Shown: piece after piece, positions 9,866 to 21,168 of the stretch
How the letters are laid out: each line of letters starts with the position of its first letter
How positions within the stretch are numbered: position 1 is the first letter of the stretch
Assembly (NCBI GenBank): GCA_030847615.1
Contig: JAUMIR010000003.1
Coordinates: forward strand, 334,433,756 to 334,497,755
Length of the DNA: 64,000 nucleotides
Direction of reading: 5' to 3'
Source of the DNA: Gambelia wislizenii
Taxonomy: Eukaryota > Chordata > Lepidosauria > Squamata > Crotaphytidae
The notes under the pieces: generated by a model
Told to the model about the DNA's origin: nothing
The model's database searches: none
The model's input: only the letters and a program-made list of their open reading frames with translations
Position numbers and translations under genes: made by a program

Positions 9866-10959
9866 TATATCATTGCAATGCTGGGCTGCCTTTCCTCCAC
9901 ATAATTTGTGGCTCGGTAGGAAATATCTGCAGCCCTTGAAATTTAAGGAGATATATACATACAGATTTGTGGAAAATATTGCATTACTTTGGGTGAAGGA
10001 TGCTGAAAGAGATGCAAATAAAAGAGAAAGGAGAAGGAGCACATTTTTTTCTATACAAAGGCATACTAGTGGCTTTGTATTAGCACTCCTTGTAGAAAAA
10101 TGTGTATTATTTTGCATATCATTTCCCACCCAAAATCTACTAACATAAAAAAAAAAAACACCTAGAAGGAGTTATCTGTGGAAAACAGGGCTGATGAGAG
10201 CACCTGGCCTGCTGAAATGTGTATGGGTAGATTATGTTTGATTTGTACTTCATTATCAATATTTATTAAAGTCATCCAAAACGAGCCATTTTACCACTTC
10301 TCAGCCTTTGTCTTTTCAAACTGCCTAGCTCGTGACCTTTCCTGACCAGGAAAAAAAAAAAACCTTGATAAAAAAACCTTTCCTAGCAATTAAAAAAAAA
10401 AAGAATGACGATCACATTGTTATTTAGTTAGAGTAAGGGTGAGAGAAAAGCATATCAAGCCTTTTCACTTTGGCAATTCTGAGCAGAAGGTGGGAGGTGA
10501 TAGAAATAGTATGTTATATATAGCTCACTGCCATGACTTAGCAATGATGGATGAGTAGAACATCCAGTATGTACATCTAAATAACAGTGGTATCTCAAAC
10601 ACTTGTAATTTGCTGTCTGAGCAGCTTATAGTTTGGAGCAGAGCAGAGTGGCTCCTGTCTTTTGTTCTAGGAAATACTGTCAGCACCCTTGGCTGCAAAA
10701 GATAGCACAAAATGATGCCAATGGGGCCAAATGTAAAAACTTGTTTTGCAATGCTTCACAGCTACTGGGTTCCTTTGATTTAGATGTGCAGTCGTGTTTA
10801 CATTCTAACAAAAATTCCAGGAGGGATAGAAAGGAATAGGGAGAAGAATGCCCTTTCTACACAGAGGCTGGCATACTTTAGTGACATATGCAGGCATAAA
10901 TCCAGCTTATTCTGGTGTATGTCCTTTTTATTTTTGTAGTGGAGGTTGGTATTCTCTTC
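9866..10959. other. No feature recognised
   Basis: AT-rich sequence with several A-runs (10147-10160, 10350-10361, 10391-10402). Opposed ORFs of 91-121 codons near 9.8-10.1 kb lack recognisable domains. Confidence 0.5.
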
Positions 10960-11355
10960 CTCCCACAGCAATGACCAAAGTAACCCTCCCCCCACCAGCT
11001 GTGATAACTCCCTTCCATTCCATTGCTGGTGGAAAGTGGAGGGGATCAGACAAATATTTGACTACGTTTTGGCTATGTTCCCATAGCTAGATGTAGACTG
11101 ATGACATCAACTGCTGGGGCCTCTGGAGGATGCCTGAAGATTGTGGTGGGAAATGCCCTTGGCCTGCGTCTGGCTATGGAAACATAGGCAGCACCACTGT
11201 TCTCCACCAGCAATGGAGCTGCCAGGGTTGGGCCATCACAGTACAATGTTGAGTCCTGAGGGTGGTGACTGGGGAGCAGAAGCAGAGTTCCCTGCATGTG
11301 GAAATCTTAACATCATGCTTGACCATGTAGGATCTCTGCCACAGAGTTTTATATG
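10960..11355. repeat. Dispersed repeat, family 6, copy 1
   Basis: GGCTATGTTCCCATAGC, GATGACATCAACTGC and CCTCTGGAGGATGCC occur here. Related words are found at about 24.6-24.8 kb and 27.9-28.1 kb. Termini are not clear. Confidence 0.4.
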
Positions 11356-12027
11356 ACTATTAGCATTGCATTCCTGCTCTTCAGTAGCAAAGAGGGCAAA
11401 GAAAAAGGTTGCTGAGGTGTGAAGACTGCCCCTTTGGGGAAAAAGTAAACCAGTAAATCATTTTTAAGGTGAGTCACACATGCCTCATCAGTTCTCCCAG
11501 TATATCTAGACACTGTCACATGTGGGGAGATCACTATAGGGCAGGGAGAGGCAAAGAGCAGCCTCTTGGGACCTCTTGGATGGTTTTAAGCCTGGGAAGG
11601 CTTCTTTCAAAACTGGAAGTGATTTCTGGTCACTTTCTGTTTTGAAGAAGAAAAAATCCCACACAAGCTATATGGAGGGAAGACCCTTAAAAACTAAAAA
11701 TTGGATGATGGCATGAGGAAGGCTGCATCCCTCTGAGATCTGCAAAGGGAAATGTGTAGACCTTGGCCTTGCCCACCTCTGCCCTAGGCTTGAAAGGACC
11801 CCTCCTCTGTTTCTATTTTCAACGTACAGTCTGAATTTGTGTGCTAACCATTTATATGGAATGTAATTCTTTAAAATATCTATATTGTATCTTTTGGTCT
11901 CAAGAGCACCAGGTGGCACACAAAAGAAACTAAAGCAGGCTACAGCAGCATTCCTCAGCCCACTGTCCTCCCAGATGGGTTGACTGGGAAATTTTGAAAA
12001 TGGTGCTCCAACATATTTGGAGAACAT
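11356..12027. other. No feature recognised
   Basis: No coding or repeat signature that I can name. A 119-codon minus-strand ORF (11668-12027) has no recognisable domain. Confidence 0.5.
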
Positions 12028-12075
12028 AAATCATTATGAGTTGACAGGCGATTTGAAGGCACATGCACAAGGGGT
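12028..12075 (+). mobile_element. SINE tail fragment
   Basis: TTATGAGTTGACAGGCGATT followed by TGAAGGCACATG matches the tail of squamate 5S-derived SINEs. Only the tail is present. Confidence 0.5.
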
Positions 12076-12334
12076 GGATGGGCTGGTCTACAGAAACTTT
12101 ACACAGTGGCCAACATCATAATCATTGAATCAAAAGTCACACATAAAATAATGTGGAGTTCATTATTTTTATTAATTTAATTAATGTATATCCAATCTTG
12201 CTCCCAGCATGAGACCCAAGGCAGCCTACAGTACTGGTTAAAACAAAATGCACCTAAAACAGTGTATAGTACAAAAGATTTTAAAAAACCAATTAAATAA
12301 GCAATCACGTTAAAAACACTGATATAAAACAATT

Positions 12335-13201
12335 CTCTGGCTTTTCTTCGCAAACGAAGATTCAGGAAGGACTCATCCCGCGCTTTCTGCAAGCACGCTG
12401 ATGACTAAAAAGGCCAATCTGAGATAAACAAGTCCGGTTGCAAAAAGCACAGCAGAAGGTCTCCTTGGGTGATGTTTTTGGGTTGTGATTCTTTCTGTGT
12501 TGTCGTTTCTCTTCAAGACTTGTTCGTCGTGAGTTCTCAAATAAGGCTGCAGCATTGTGGATAGTGCATCTCCATGCCTCCTGATGTGAGGCCAGGGCGG
12601 ACCACTGTTGGTGATCAATTTGGCCAAGCCTGAGATGTTGTTTCAGGGAGTCTTTGTATCGCTTTTTTGGAGCGCCCCTCTTACGCTGACCCGTGGCGAG
12701 TTCACCGTAGAGTAGTATTTTTGGGAGGCGATGGTCCTCCATCCTAGAAACATGCCCTGCCCAGCGCAGCTGTGTTCTCAATATCATGGCCTCAATGCTG
12801 GTGATCCCTGCTTGCTCAAGGACAGCAACATTCGTCACATAGTCAGTCCAGTGTATATTTAGGATTGTGCGTAGACAGCGCTGATGAAAGCGCTCGAGGA
12901 GTCGTAGGTGGTGGCGATAGGTGACCCATGTTTCAGATCCATAAAGGAGGATAGACAGTACGATGGCTCTATACACACTGATTTTTGTGCTTTGCCTCAG
13001 GTGTTTATTGCTCCAGACTCTTTTGTGAAGTCTTCCAAATGCACTATATGCCTTTGCTAATCTGTGATCGATCTCTTTGTCAATCTTGGCATCTGAGGAG
13101 ATGATGCTTCCCAGGTAGGTGAACTGCTGAACGGACTTGAGCACAGATTTGTCGACAGCAATGTGGGGATGGTGGTGTTCGTCCTGTGGTGCAGGCTGGT
13201 G
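12335..13201 (-). mobile_element. 5'-truncated APE-type LINE copy, TSD ATAAAACAATT
   Basis: ATAAAACAATT occurs exactly on both sides (12324-12334 and 13202-13212), which defines an 867-bp insertion. Its 3' end (plus-strand CTCTGGCTTTTCTTCGC) matches the 3' ends at 23.87 and 34.19 kb. There is no poly(A) tail. Confidence 0.85.
12362..13201 (-). pseudogene. LINE ORF2 C-terminal region, uninterrupted frame
   Basis: This is the C-terminal part of an APE-type non-LTR reverse transcriptase, covering the end of the RT domain, the thumb and the tail. The minus-strand frame is open for about 280 codons. Landmarks are FTYLGSIIS, YRAIVLSILLYGSETW, RTQLRWAGHVSRM and a C-terminal CX2CX12HX3C zinc-finger-like motif (CAFCNRTCLSQ then HQRAC). 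The N-terminal endonuclease and catalytic FADD block are missing through 5' truncation, so it cannot act alone. The protein is collinear with the C-terminus of the full-length copy at 30-34 kb but without its stops, so this is the younger insertion. The clade is unresolved: RTE-like or Vingi-like are both possible. Confidence 0.8.
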
Positions 13202-13620
13202 ATAAAACAATTAAAACAGCATTTAAAATATTAGCTGAAAATAAAAATACAGCAGCCCATGAAAAGACCCTTCTGAAACAACCAGTTTACAGCCAAAGTC
13301 TTGTCTAAACAAAAAGGTCTTTCTCAGTCAATAGTAAGGGGGGGGGCAATCTAACCTCCCACAGGAGGGAATTTCACAATCTAGAAGGAGTCACTAAGAA
13401 GGCCCTCTCCTGTATATCATCATATGTGCTTGTGAGAGTGGTGAGACCAAGAGAAAACTCTCCCCCAAGGATCTAACAACCTGGCCAGGCATATATAAGG
13501 AGTTCTGGTGGGGTCAGACTAACCAAAATTGCAACAGAACCAAAAAATGTCAACAGTCCTTCTGAACACCAACAGTAAGAGGACCAACCAAGACTCGATG
13601 TCCCTCTCAATCTAATTTGA

Positions 13621-14808
13621 CATCTGAGAGCAACAGGAGGTTGCCATGAAGATGAAAGAGATTTAAGAAAAATAACTCTGAAAGCATTTCAGTTTTGATT
13701 TCCTTACAGTTCCTGTGATTTTAAACTATTTATTTCAATTTGAGAGCTAGAAAGCATGTCCTTTTATTTAGAGTGAATAGGATGCCAAAAATCCAGTATT
13801 TGTGGAGTGGGGGCATTTTGAGAAAAGATGAGGCCTAGATGTAGGCGCAAGTGGTCTGAACCTCATTGCCAATACAGACAGCTATGATATGGTTAAAATG
13901 GCTTCAGGTCTGTTGACGAATGCCAAAAAAGAAACCAGTATTGATTTTCATAAAGACAGAAAATTAATTGTCAGTCCCATATATCATGAAAGTTGATTGT
14001 CTCTTATTGGTATTTTTTAAACCTGGCAACCCTATATGCTGACATAGAATTAGCATTCATATATAATTAGGCTTAAGAAATGGAAATCATGGCATGCAGA
14101 GCAGAGGTTTTGAGACACAGGGGGAGCAGGGCATAATGTTTTACAGCTGAGGCTTCAGTCCAGGAATTTCATCAACCTCAGAGGTGAAAAGGGAGCAGAG
14201 AATGTGGGCTCAGTAGGACTATGACAGCCTCTCCACATGTTTACTGTTAGTTTTGTGCTGGGATGAATCATCATGACTGACTTCATGAATACCAGATTAC
14301 GTTTTTTAAAAAAAATAAATCTTAGGAATTAAAAAAATAAAGACATTTGTGTCTGGTTGTTCCCAGTAGATGGTCTGCGTTATTTTATAATTAAACATCA
14401 TTTTCATTTTATCAATAAATTAAGCTTTTAAGATACACATTTTTATTCAAGAATGTTGCATTTTGTTTCTAGAGTTGCCGATGAAAAGGAACACAAATGC
14501 AGGGTTGACCATATGACAAATTCCAAAATCTGCTGCATATGCAATTAGACTTCTCATGCCAAACTCCCTAAGCTCACTAGAAACAGCAAAAGTACCGGTA
14601 ATAAAAGAACAGTAACATGTGGCTTTCCATTTTAGGGGAAACAAAACTCTTTTGGAAAACTCCAACCTGTCTCTGTCCAGTGCAAAGATCATAGGTTGCT
14701 TTGTACGAAGAGAGCAGTGAGTTCCTAGGAAATTTCTATATCTTCAGGGCTGGAGATAAATTTAAGTGCTAGATCAAACAAAGCATGTCAGATAAATAAG
14801 GTATATTT
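13621..14808. other. No feature recognised
   Basis: AT-rich sequence with no ORF of interest and no repeat that I can identify. Confidence 0.5.
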
Positions 14809-14997
14809 AGATTTTCCTTGGGTTTTTTTCGGGGCTGTGAGGCCATGTTCTAGAAGAGTTTCTTTCTGACATTTCGCCTGCATCTGTGGCTGGCTGGATT
14901 TTTCTGAAGATGCCATCCACAGATGCAGGTGAAACGTCAGAAAGAAACTCTTCCAGAACATGGCCTCACAGCCCTGAAAAAAACCCAAGGAAAATCT
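14809..14997. mobile_element. Foldback element, family 3
   Basis: Two arms of about 80 bp are inverted: the left begins AGATTTTCCTTGGG and GGGGCTGTGAGGCCATG, and the right ends CATGGCCTCACAGCCC and GGAAAATCT. Near the centre, CATTTCGCCTGCATCTGTGG mirrors CCACAGATGCAGGTGAAACG. It is followed by TATGGATGCCGGTCGTGAAA, the same tail as the copy at 55.5 kb. Confidence 0.8.
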
Positions 14998-15159
14998 ATG
15001 GATGCCGGTCGTGAAAGCCTTCGACTTCACAAGGTATCTTTACTTTTGGTTGAACAGAGGAAACTCCTGAAAATCAAGCCTCAATTCAAAATGCATATAC
15101 TGTAAACTCTTCCTCTGCCAGAGTAAGATCTTACTGCAGAACAGCTGAAATTGGTATTC

Positions 15160-15210
15160 CTCCAGTCATACAGATATAGTGGTAGCCATGTTGACCCATA
15201 AGACATATTT
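15160..15210 (-). mobile_element. PLE terminus fragment (tentative)
   Basis: ATAGTGGTAGCCATGTTGAC resembles the TAGCCATGTTAGTCTGG segment that begins minus-strand PLE termini at 58.0 kb. It is too short and diverged to be certain. Confidence 0.35.
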
Positions 15211-15582
15211 CAAAGTCAATATTGTGGTAATACGCTTATTTTGTTTCTTTGTTTTTCTGGAAATGTATACTATAAAGAGCTAGTATGGTGTGCTACAGCC
15301 TGTAGGGGTCGGCAATGAGAAGGCTAAATGCAGCTGGCCAGCATATCTAGATTATGTCTGGAGACAAGCATGGGAAGGAAAGAAGGCCAAAGCCTTATCT
15401 TTGTGAGAAAATGGTTGTGAGAACCACTGTCTCTGTGCTCTGTGATCTTGACATGGATTTTGATCTCAGACTGTGTGCATTCACAGTGACAGGACTGCAC
15501 TGTACATTGTGCTATGATATGTAGGAGATTCTCAGACACCCTTAATATGGCATTACATGAACGCCAGGAGATTACCAAAGGG
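15211..15582. other. No feature recognised
   Basis: Unique-looking sequence with no coding or repeat signature. Confidence 0.5.
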
Positions 15583-16141
15583 CTTCCCTTTCAGACAACA
15601 TCATCCTTGTCCTGCTATGCTCCCATGTTGGTCCTGTTTTGCCCTCATTGCTTTTTATTCATGGCTTAAGCTGTGAATAGATCACCTATTCTGTTCCTGT
15701 CATGGAACGATGGGAGAGTGAAAAGGTGCCCGTTTCCGTAGCACAATGCCAGCTGCAGTAGGAGTCCATTCTAGAACACTTGCGGGTGTAATCGGACATC
15801 CGGGTAAGTGACACCCTTTTCTTGTGCCCTCCCTGGGTTACTTGAGGTTTTAAAAGTGTGTTTTTGTGCTTGCTGTCATTTTTAAAAGTGTGTTTGACTT
15901 TTTATTTTTGAATTTCCTGCGGGCTTGTCCTCTTGTGAGAATGGCCTGGGATTTCAACCAGGAAGTGAATGCAGCTCTGTGCGAGGTGCATTCACTCCAT
16001 GGCTGCTGAGGAGGAGGGAAGGCGTGCAATTAAAGGTAGGTCTGAAACTCTTCGTTACTGTGCCGGGATGGGGTTGGGAGGGTAGCGGGAGAGGAGATAG
16101 AAAGATGGGGACACTATTTTTGTCCCCGTCTGAAAATCTCT
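15583..16141. mobile_element. Family-1 MITE, about 560 bp
   Basis: Terminal CCTTTCAGACAACATC on the left and GTCTGAAAATCTCT on the right are inverted. Interior ACATCCGGGTAAGTGACACC, CTCCCTGGGTTACTT and GCACAATGCCAGC are shared with the copies at 22.1 and 58.1 kb in the opposite orientation. The exact left end and target duplication are unclear. Confidence 0.65.
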
Positions 16142-18084
16142 GTAGTCTGTATGATAGGAGTCTCAGACTCATTATAAATATTACCATAATATGCTCTAGT
16201 AAAGAGAAATAGTTTAGACACATGTCTGTGTGCTCATTTCTTCACCTGATGATTGCAACTCTGCTATAACAACTTTTGCTGCCTGGTCCTTTTGATATGC
16301 TCAGAGGTACAAGTGTACTACCATGACAATTACCTAGCTGGAGATATACAATTGGGTATCAGGTGCCCTACCTTTAAAGAACAGTGGGTGCACATTGCTT
16401 TTAAGGCAATGAATACCTTTTTTAACTCCAGGAAAAATAGTATGAGAAGAAAGAATGGGTCTTAAAAGCATAAACAAACAGAATCTGACATGAGATCACC
16501 CCACAATGCAACACTGAAATGTTTGCTTTCTTGCTATAGAAAAATATAATAGTAACTGAGCAGTCAAAGGTGGAAGGAACTATAACTTATCTGTGTCACG
16601 ATCCATTGGGCAAAGCATAGTAATGGGATAGATGCTGATAAAACAAGCTATTGGCTTGGTGGACTTCTCAGTCACACAGCCCATTCCCACCCTTACATAC
16701 ATGCTCAGCATTTTCACAGAAATAGAACTTTAAAAATGGCATTTCTGCAGACTAAAGTGTTGTTTGTTCTAAAGCATGAAGCACTAATGAACACAGTCCA
16801 ACTTTGGCACTTATCACTTCAGAAGGAAGCCCAATTTGCCTCAGAAAGTACCAAAAGGAAGCCAAAGGAGCCTAATTCAGTTCAGGCTTCAGCATTTGCC
16901 CAAATCTGATTCACATCTTTACTGACTGCAGTGAAAACCATTTTCATATGAAAGAACCATGTAAAATGAGAGAGAATCATGGAAGATCATCACAATCTTT
17001 CAGTGTGACTTCCCTTTTAGACCTGTTACACTCAGATTGTGAACTGAAATGTTTGCTTTGAACGTAGAAAATCTGCTGTCCTAAAGTTGGAATTTGAAGT
17101 TTACAGAACTATACCCAGATTTTAGAATTTAGCTCTCATTTTGAGTTTTTGCTTTTTTTTTTTAAAAGGCCAGGGATTGCTTTGAAATTATCCACTGAGG
17201 GAAGAGTATGGGGGCTTGTATGTTTTATCTTACAAAAAAAGTAACAAAAAAAGTAAGGTTGCGCTCACAGAAACAGAGCTTAAGACATAAAGTATTTAAG
17301 AAATTACTATCTAGCAATGGTGCTAATAACCTTTTGCTGAGTAAGGGAATTTCAGAAAGAGTGACATACAATGCTAGCACAGAATGAATAAGAGGGATTT
17401 GCAAAGGAACTAGTTTAACTATGTTCTGGAATCTTTTTTTACTCTTAGGCAAAAAATGATCTTATTTTATTATAAGTAAATAATTCTAGTCCATTATAAA
17501 GGACTGTAAGAAGCTTTCAACTGAAGAATTCACTCAAGATTAATGCCATTTTTACATGGTTTTTATTGCACACATAAAGGAGATAGCCAAAACAATGGGA
17601 ATAGTAATATTACAGCCAGTTTTCGGGCAGTTATTCCTTTTAAAAGTTTATCTGGAAAAGAAATGAAACATGCTGCAAAAATCTGCTGAAGTGACCCCCC
17701 CCCCGCCCCGTTTCATTATTGGAGGGCTGAGAGATGGCATTGTTAAAGGGATTAGCACTTGGTTTGTGGCTCAACAACAAGAAAAGAAATGAGTTTTCAG
17801 ACATAAGGCTGATAAGAGCCAAATTTCAGGCAGGAGAGAAATGCAGGGCATCTTGCCACACAACCTGAAATCAGTTTATAGGCTCTCCTATGACGATAAA
17901 CTCTGTGTCAGAAAGTATGAGGGGACCAAAGAGCATGAATGTTTGACTTAGCCTTAGGACTTGTATGGATAATCTCCCTATATTTTTTAAGCAGTAGAAA
18001 TAGCTTTTTCTTCAGTAATGCAGTGCTGCCAGCTTTATGCATGACTATAGTTTCATATTACAATGGGAGAAGGAAAAAATATTT
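16142..18084. other. No feature recognised
   Basis: Nearly 2 kb of AT-rich sequence (T-run at 17152-17161, C-run at 17695-17704) without coding or mobile-element signatures that I can name. Confidence 0.5.
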
Positions 18085-18420
18085 TTGGGTTGCAAAACAC
18101 AACAAAATCCAAATCCACAAAACAGTGATACCTTTATTGGGCCAACTAATATATCATGCACGCTTTCAAAGTTTCACTGGCTTCTTCATCAGGTAAAGAT
18201 GTTAAAAATCATACAGGAGAAGAAAAGTGACAATTTCAGAATCAAACCTACATTTTGTCTCAAATGTTACTTCTGTTGTGAGCTAAGATGGTCTGGAGGG
18301 ATCTCAATGTAGGCAGAGGCCCCTCCCATTCTTGGCCATGTGGGGACTGGGGACAAAGGGCAGTAAAACACAGGCAATAAAATTTTAAATCCATTAGCAG
18401 CAGCAGAAAAGTAACTTCCA
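18085..18420 (-). mobile_element. PLE 3' terminus with hammerhead-like core
   Basis: This is the reverse complement of the copy at 56.5-56.8 kb. Shared blocks in minus orientation are CACATGGCCAAGAATGG, GATCCCTCCAGACC, CTTCTCCTGTATGATTTTT, the hammerhead-like segment and CCAATAAAGGTATCACTG. Penelope-like elements are known to carry hammerhead motifs in their terminal repeats. The core is intact here: CTGATGA (complement of 18186-18192) and GAAA (complement of 18164-18167). Confidence 0.7.
18151..18193 (-). ncRNA. Hammerhead-ribozyme-like motif in PLE terminus
   Basis: On the minus strand CTGATGA is followed by AAGCCAGTGAAACTTT, which can pair weakly as stem II, and then GAAAGCGTGCATGA. An extra A after the CTGATGA core departs from the canonical motif. 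It is probably a decayed ribozyme; activity is not implied. Confidence 0.4.
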
Positions 18421-18430
18421 TTGAGATCCA

Positions 18431-19024
18431 GGAGATGATCACTTGAAGCTTTACAGCATTACTGGAGCAGGATAATAACGTATGTGACCATTACTTATTG
18501 CAGAACGTCATTTGTCAGTCTGCATTCAAACTGTTGCTGAAGGGCACCTTTTCATTGATGGGGGAACCCATCAATAGGCTGTCAATAGTGCTGTGTTTCC
18601 ATTATTGCCTCTGTGCTATAAGTGCTCTTCCACTTCAGTTCCCATACCAGCAGTCACATGGGTGAGTGGGTGTATTTGTCTTCTTCTTCTCTCTCTTCGC
18701 CTTCTTTCTCTACCCATTAGCCTGCTGGCACTGACTATTCCCCCTCCTGAACAATCTGTCTCTTTTCTGTCCCCCTCCTTTTCTGTTGCACCCAGTCTTC
18801 TCCTCCTATCTGCCTGATCTGACTATTCCCCCTCCTGCCCCATTTGTCTTTTTTCTTCCACCCACCCTCCTGCCAGCATTGCACAGCAATCATGTTAGTG
18901 AAGCAAACAGAAACATACCAGTATTGAAGCGGAGGTGTGATAAGGATTGCTTCAATACTGGTACGTTTCTGTTTGCTTCACTAACATAATTTCTGCAAGT
19001 TAGAAGCCTGCTGTGATAATCTCC
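18431..19024. mobile_element. Family-1 MITE, 594 bp
   Basis: The ends GGAGATGATCAC and GTGATAATCTCC are near-perfect inverted repeats. The family's central ATTGATGG/CCATCAAT hairpin is at about 18557-18576. The flanks are CCA and CTA. It holds a separate strong hairpin near its right end. Confidence 0.65.
18892..18987. other. 96-nt hairpin, 39-bp stem
   Basis: The left arm 18892-18930 and right arm 18949-18987 are complementary over 39 bp with one mismatch, separated by an 18-nt loop. The arms begin ATGTTAGTGAAGC and end GCTTCACTAACAT. On the minus-strand transcript the single mismatch becomes a G:U wobble. The size is like a miRNA precursor, but it lies inside a MITE, so a transposon-derived foldback is the conservative reading. 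Confidence 0.85.
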
Positions 19025-19289
19025 CTAGGAAAACTCTGTTCTGTGCAAGACTAACTGCCCCTTTCTTAGATAGAGAACATTGAATTTCTCAAGAAGTCTC
19101 TGTACTGTTACATCTGGAAAAGTCTTTAGGTACTATATCAATAAAACTTGCTAACTGCAGTCCAAATGAGTTTTACCTTTGTTGGAAGTTGAAACCTCAA
19201 AGAGTTAAATCCCAGTACATTAACTCCCTCTTGTTAAAGTTTTCCCTGTTGCGGCAACATTCAGTATCTTCAAATCCAGGAAAAATATT

Positions 19290-19420
19290 CAGGGGGTAGC
19301 CGTCTTGGCCATGCAGCAAAATGCAATAAAATCTAAAATCCACAAAACAGTTATACCTTTATTGGGGCAACTAAAATGCACAAAATCCATTATGTAAGCT
19401 TTTGAAGCTTTCATAGGAAT
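19290..19420 (-). mobile_element. PLE terminus fragment
   Basis: GGGGGTAGCCGTCTTGGCC, AATCCACAAAACAGTTATAC and CTTTATTGGGGCAACTAA match, in minus orientation, the end of the PLE terminus at 18.09-18.17 kb. It is truncated before the hammerhead-like segment. Confidence 0.6.
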
Positions 19421-19434
19421 TCAGTGTAATCTTA

Positions 19435-20083
19435 GGACTGGTCTAGATGAGGGAATAAAGTCTGGATTGGTGTGCATGTATGCCAATTCGCAGCAGCTTT
19501 CATCTGTCTCAACAATTTTTTTGCAAGGTCACTGGTTTGTGAAGCTATCCGTGTTTGCTGTTCACACAGAGGCATACCAGTGAATCAAGATGGTGGGTGC
19601 AAGTGAATTACTCGTGGTTCTATACTCACAAAATTGTCCCTGCCAAACTGTATTTTTTTTTTAAAAAAAACACTAAATCTAAGGTGCAGAACAGTGATCT
19701 TCTGCTTAAATAATAAAAAAAAAGAAGGAAAGAAAGGCTGTTTCATCACCTCAGTGCACTATTGCTATGGTGACAATCCAACATGGCAGTTCTGGAATCT
19801 ACCCTCTTAGCAAGCTCTGACCCCTGTGCACATCCAACCAATCAGCTATCCTCTTCAGCAATGCGCTGTGATGCGATTTGGTTGTCCTAACATGCGAGAG
19901 TGCACATTTCCCCCACAGTTGTCAAAAAACTCAGGAGAAGTCGTGGAGGTTTTTGCTGTGGACTTTTCCAGAATTTTGCTTCTCTTCACTCCAAAAATGA
20001 CAAGAATGCTGCAGGATCCCATTTGGACACATGGGATTCTCTGTGGATTCTATGAGGATTTATTTCACCATCTGGACTATCCC
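19435..20083. mobile_element. Family-2 MITE, copy 1
   Basis: It is collinear with the element at 43.6-44.3 kb: AATTCGCAGCAGCTTTCAT, GTGTTTGCTGTTC, GAATCAAGATGG, CCAACATGGCAGTTCTG, CCAACCAATCAGCTAT and GGATCCCATTTGGACAC. The ends GGACTGGTCTAGATG and CATCTGGACTATCC are imperfect inverted repeats. Confidence 0.65.
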
Positions 20084-20155
20084 TTTGTGACTGCATAGCC
20101 TCCTACATTTCACAAAGATGTGAACGGAAGCTGAAGGATGTTTATGTCTTGTAAG

Positions 20156-20507
20156 CATACCTTCCAACATTTCAAATGTGAAAACCTGGACACATGTGGC
20201 CAAGCAGAGTGAGATCAAAGTTATCAATGAGAAGAACACACAAGCTAGAAGAGGCTCCGACAGTTTGCTTTTGCCTGAGCTTACTAGGAAGGACAAGATT
20301 CTGTTCCCTCTTCTCCCTCTCCACCCACTCAATTGAGTGCAAATTACTTTTTCATTTTAAGCTCACCAATGACTGAAGTAAGCAGCAGACAAGCAGGAAA
20401 GTGGGAGGAAGAGAGTGAAACTGATACATTTTTAAAGCAGCTGAAAAAAGGAATGACAGAGGATTAATTAGGACTGTCCCTGCAAAGTGGGACAGTTGGA
20501 GAGTATG
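20156..20507. mobile_element. TIR element, family 5, copy 1
   Basis: The ends CATACCTTCCAAC and GTTGGAGAGTATG are inverted repeats. The interior AAACCTGGACACATGTGGCC and GGACTGTCCC..AAAGTGGGACAG recurs in the opposite orientation at 34.8-35.2 kb. Confidence 0.65.
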
Positions 20508-21165
20508 TGACTGTACCAACTGAGGACAGATGTACCATTTCCCCACAAAACAACATGAATCCACATCAGACATGAATCCCATCTTTTTTCAACTGCTGTT
20601 CCTATCTTGTAGAGTCAATATTGTGTACATTTTGGGGAATAAACTGCCTATTCAAACTTGCTTCGCTGTCATCTCCTTGAATGGAGTTAAAGATCTAGAG
20701 AGAACTACTTCATATCCTGCTTTCATGACTGTGTTTGATCATAAGATACTAAATACATTGAAGTTTTGCATCTAATACATTATGGCTGTTACCTATCTCT
20801 TAGTAAGATTTCAGTTCCAAACTCAGGAAGGATTATGTAAGTTGAGTGATTTCAGCACTGATTTATAATGAACAGTCACTTTAGGTCTACTTACCAGAAA
20901 ATGATGTGATGTGCATCACAAGGACCAAGGCTACAGGCTGGTTGTGTGGGATCCTGTAGTGTTGCAGTTATTTCTAATGACTGTGAAGGTCTCGGCTCAA
21001 AGGAAAAACAAATACTAAGGGAGGGAGGGAGAGACATACATGCATGTACCGAAATTATTTTTCATTCTTCTTTCTAGAACATATTTGGTCCTGGTAGTCC
21101 ACCATAAGGCCTGGAATCCTGGCTAGGATCAGGGAATTGACCCATCATAAACAACAAAAAATTAT
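20508..21165. other. No feature recognised
   Basis: No coding or repeat signature found. Confidence 0.5.
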
Positions 21166-21168
21166 AGT

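Larger units (their letters stand above)
12150..13620 (-). mobile_element. LINE-derived 3'-UTR-like repeat, minus, interrupted
   Basis: The two outer parts (12150-12334 and 13202-13620) form one repeat. It has an ATTTATTTAATT-rich start, GACCCAAGGCAGCCTACA, AAACAAAAAGGTCTTTCTC, CTAACCTCCCACAGGAGGGA and AAGGCCCTCTCCTGT. The same order of motifs occurs at 36.98-37.42 kb. An APE-type LINE fragment has inserted into it. Confidence 0.6.
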
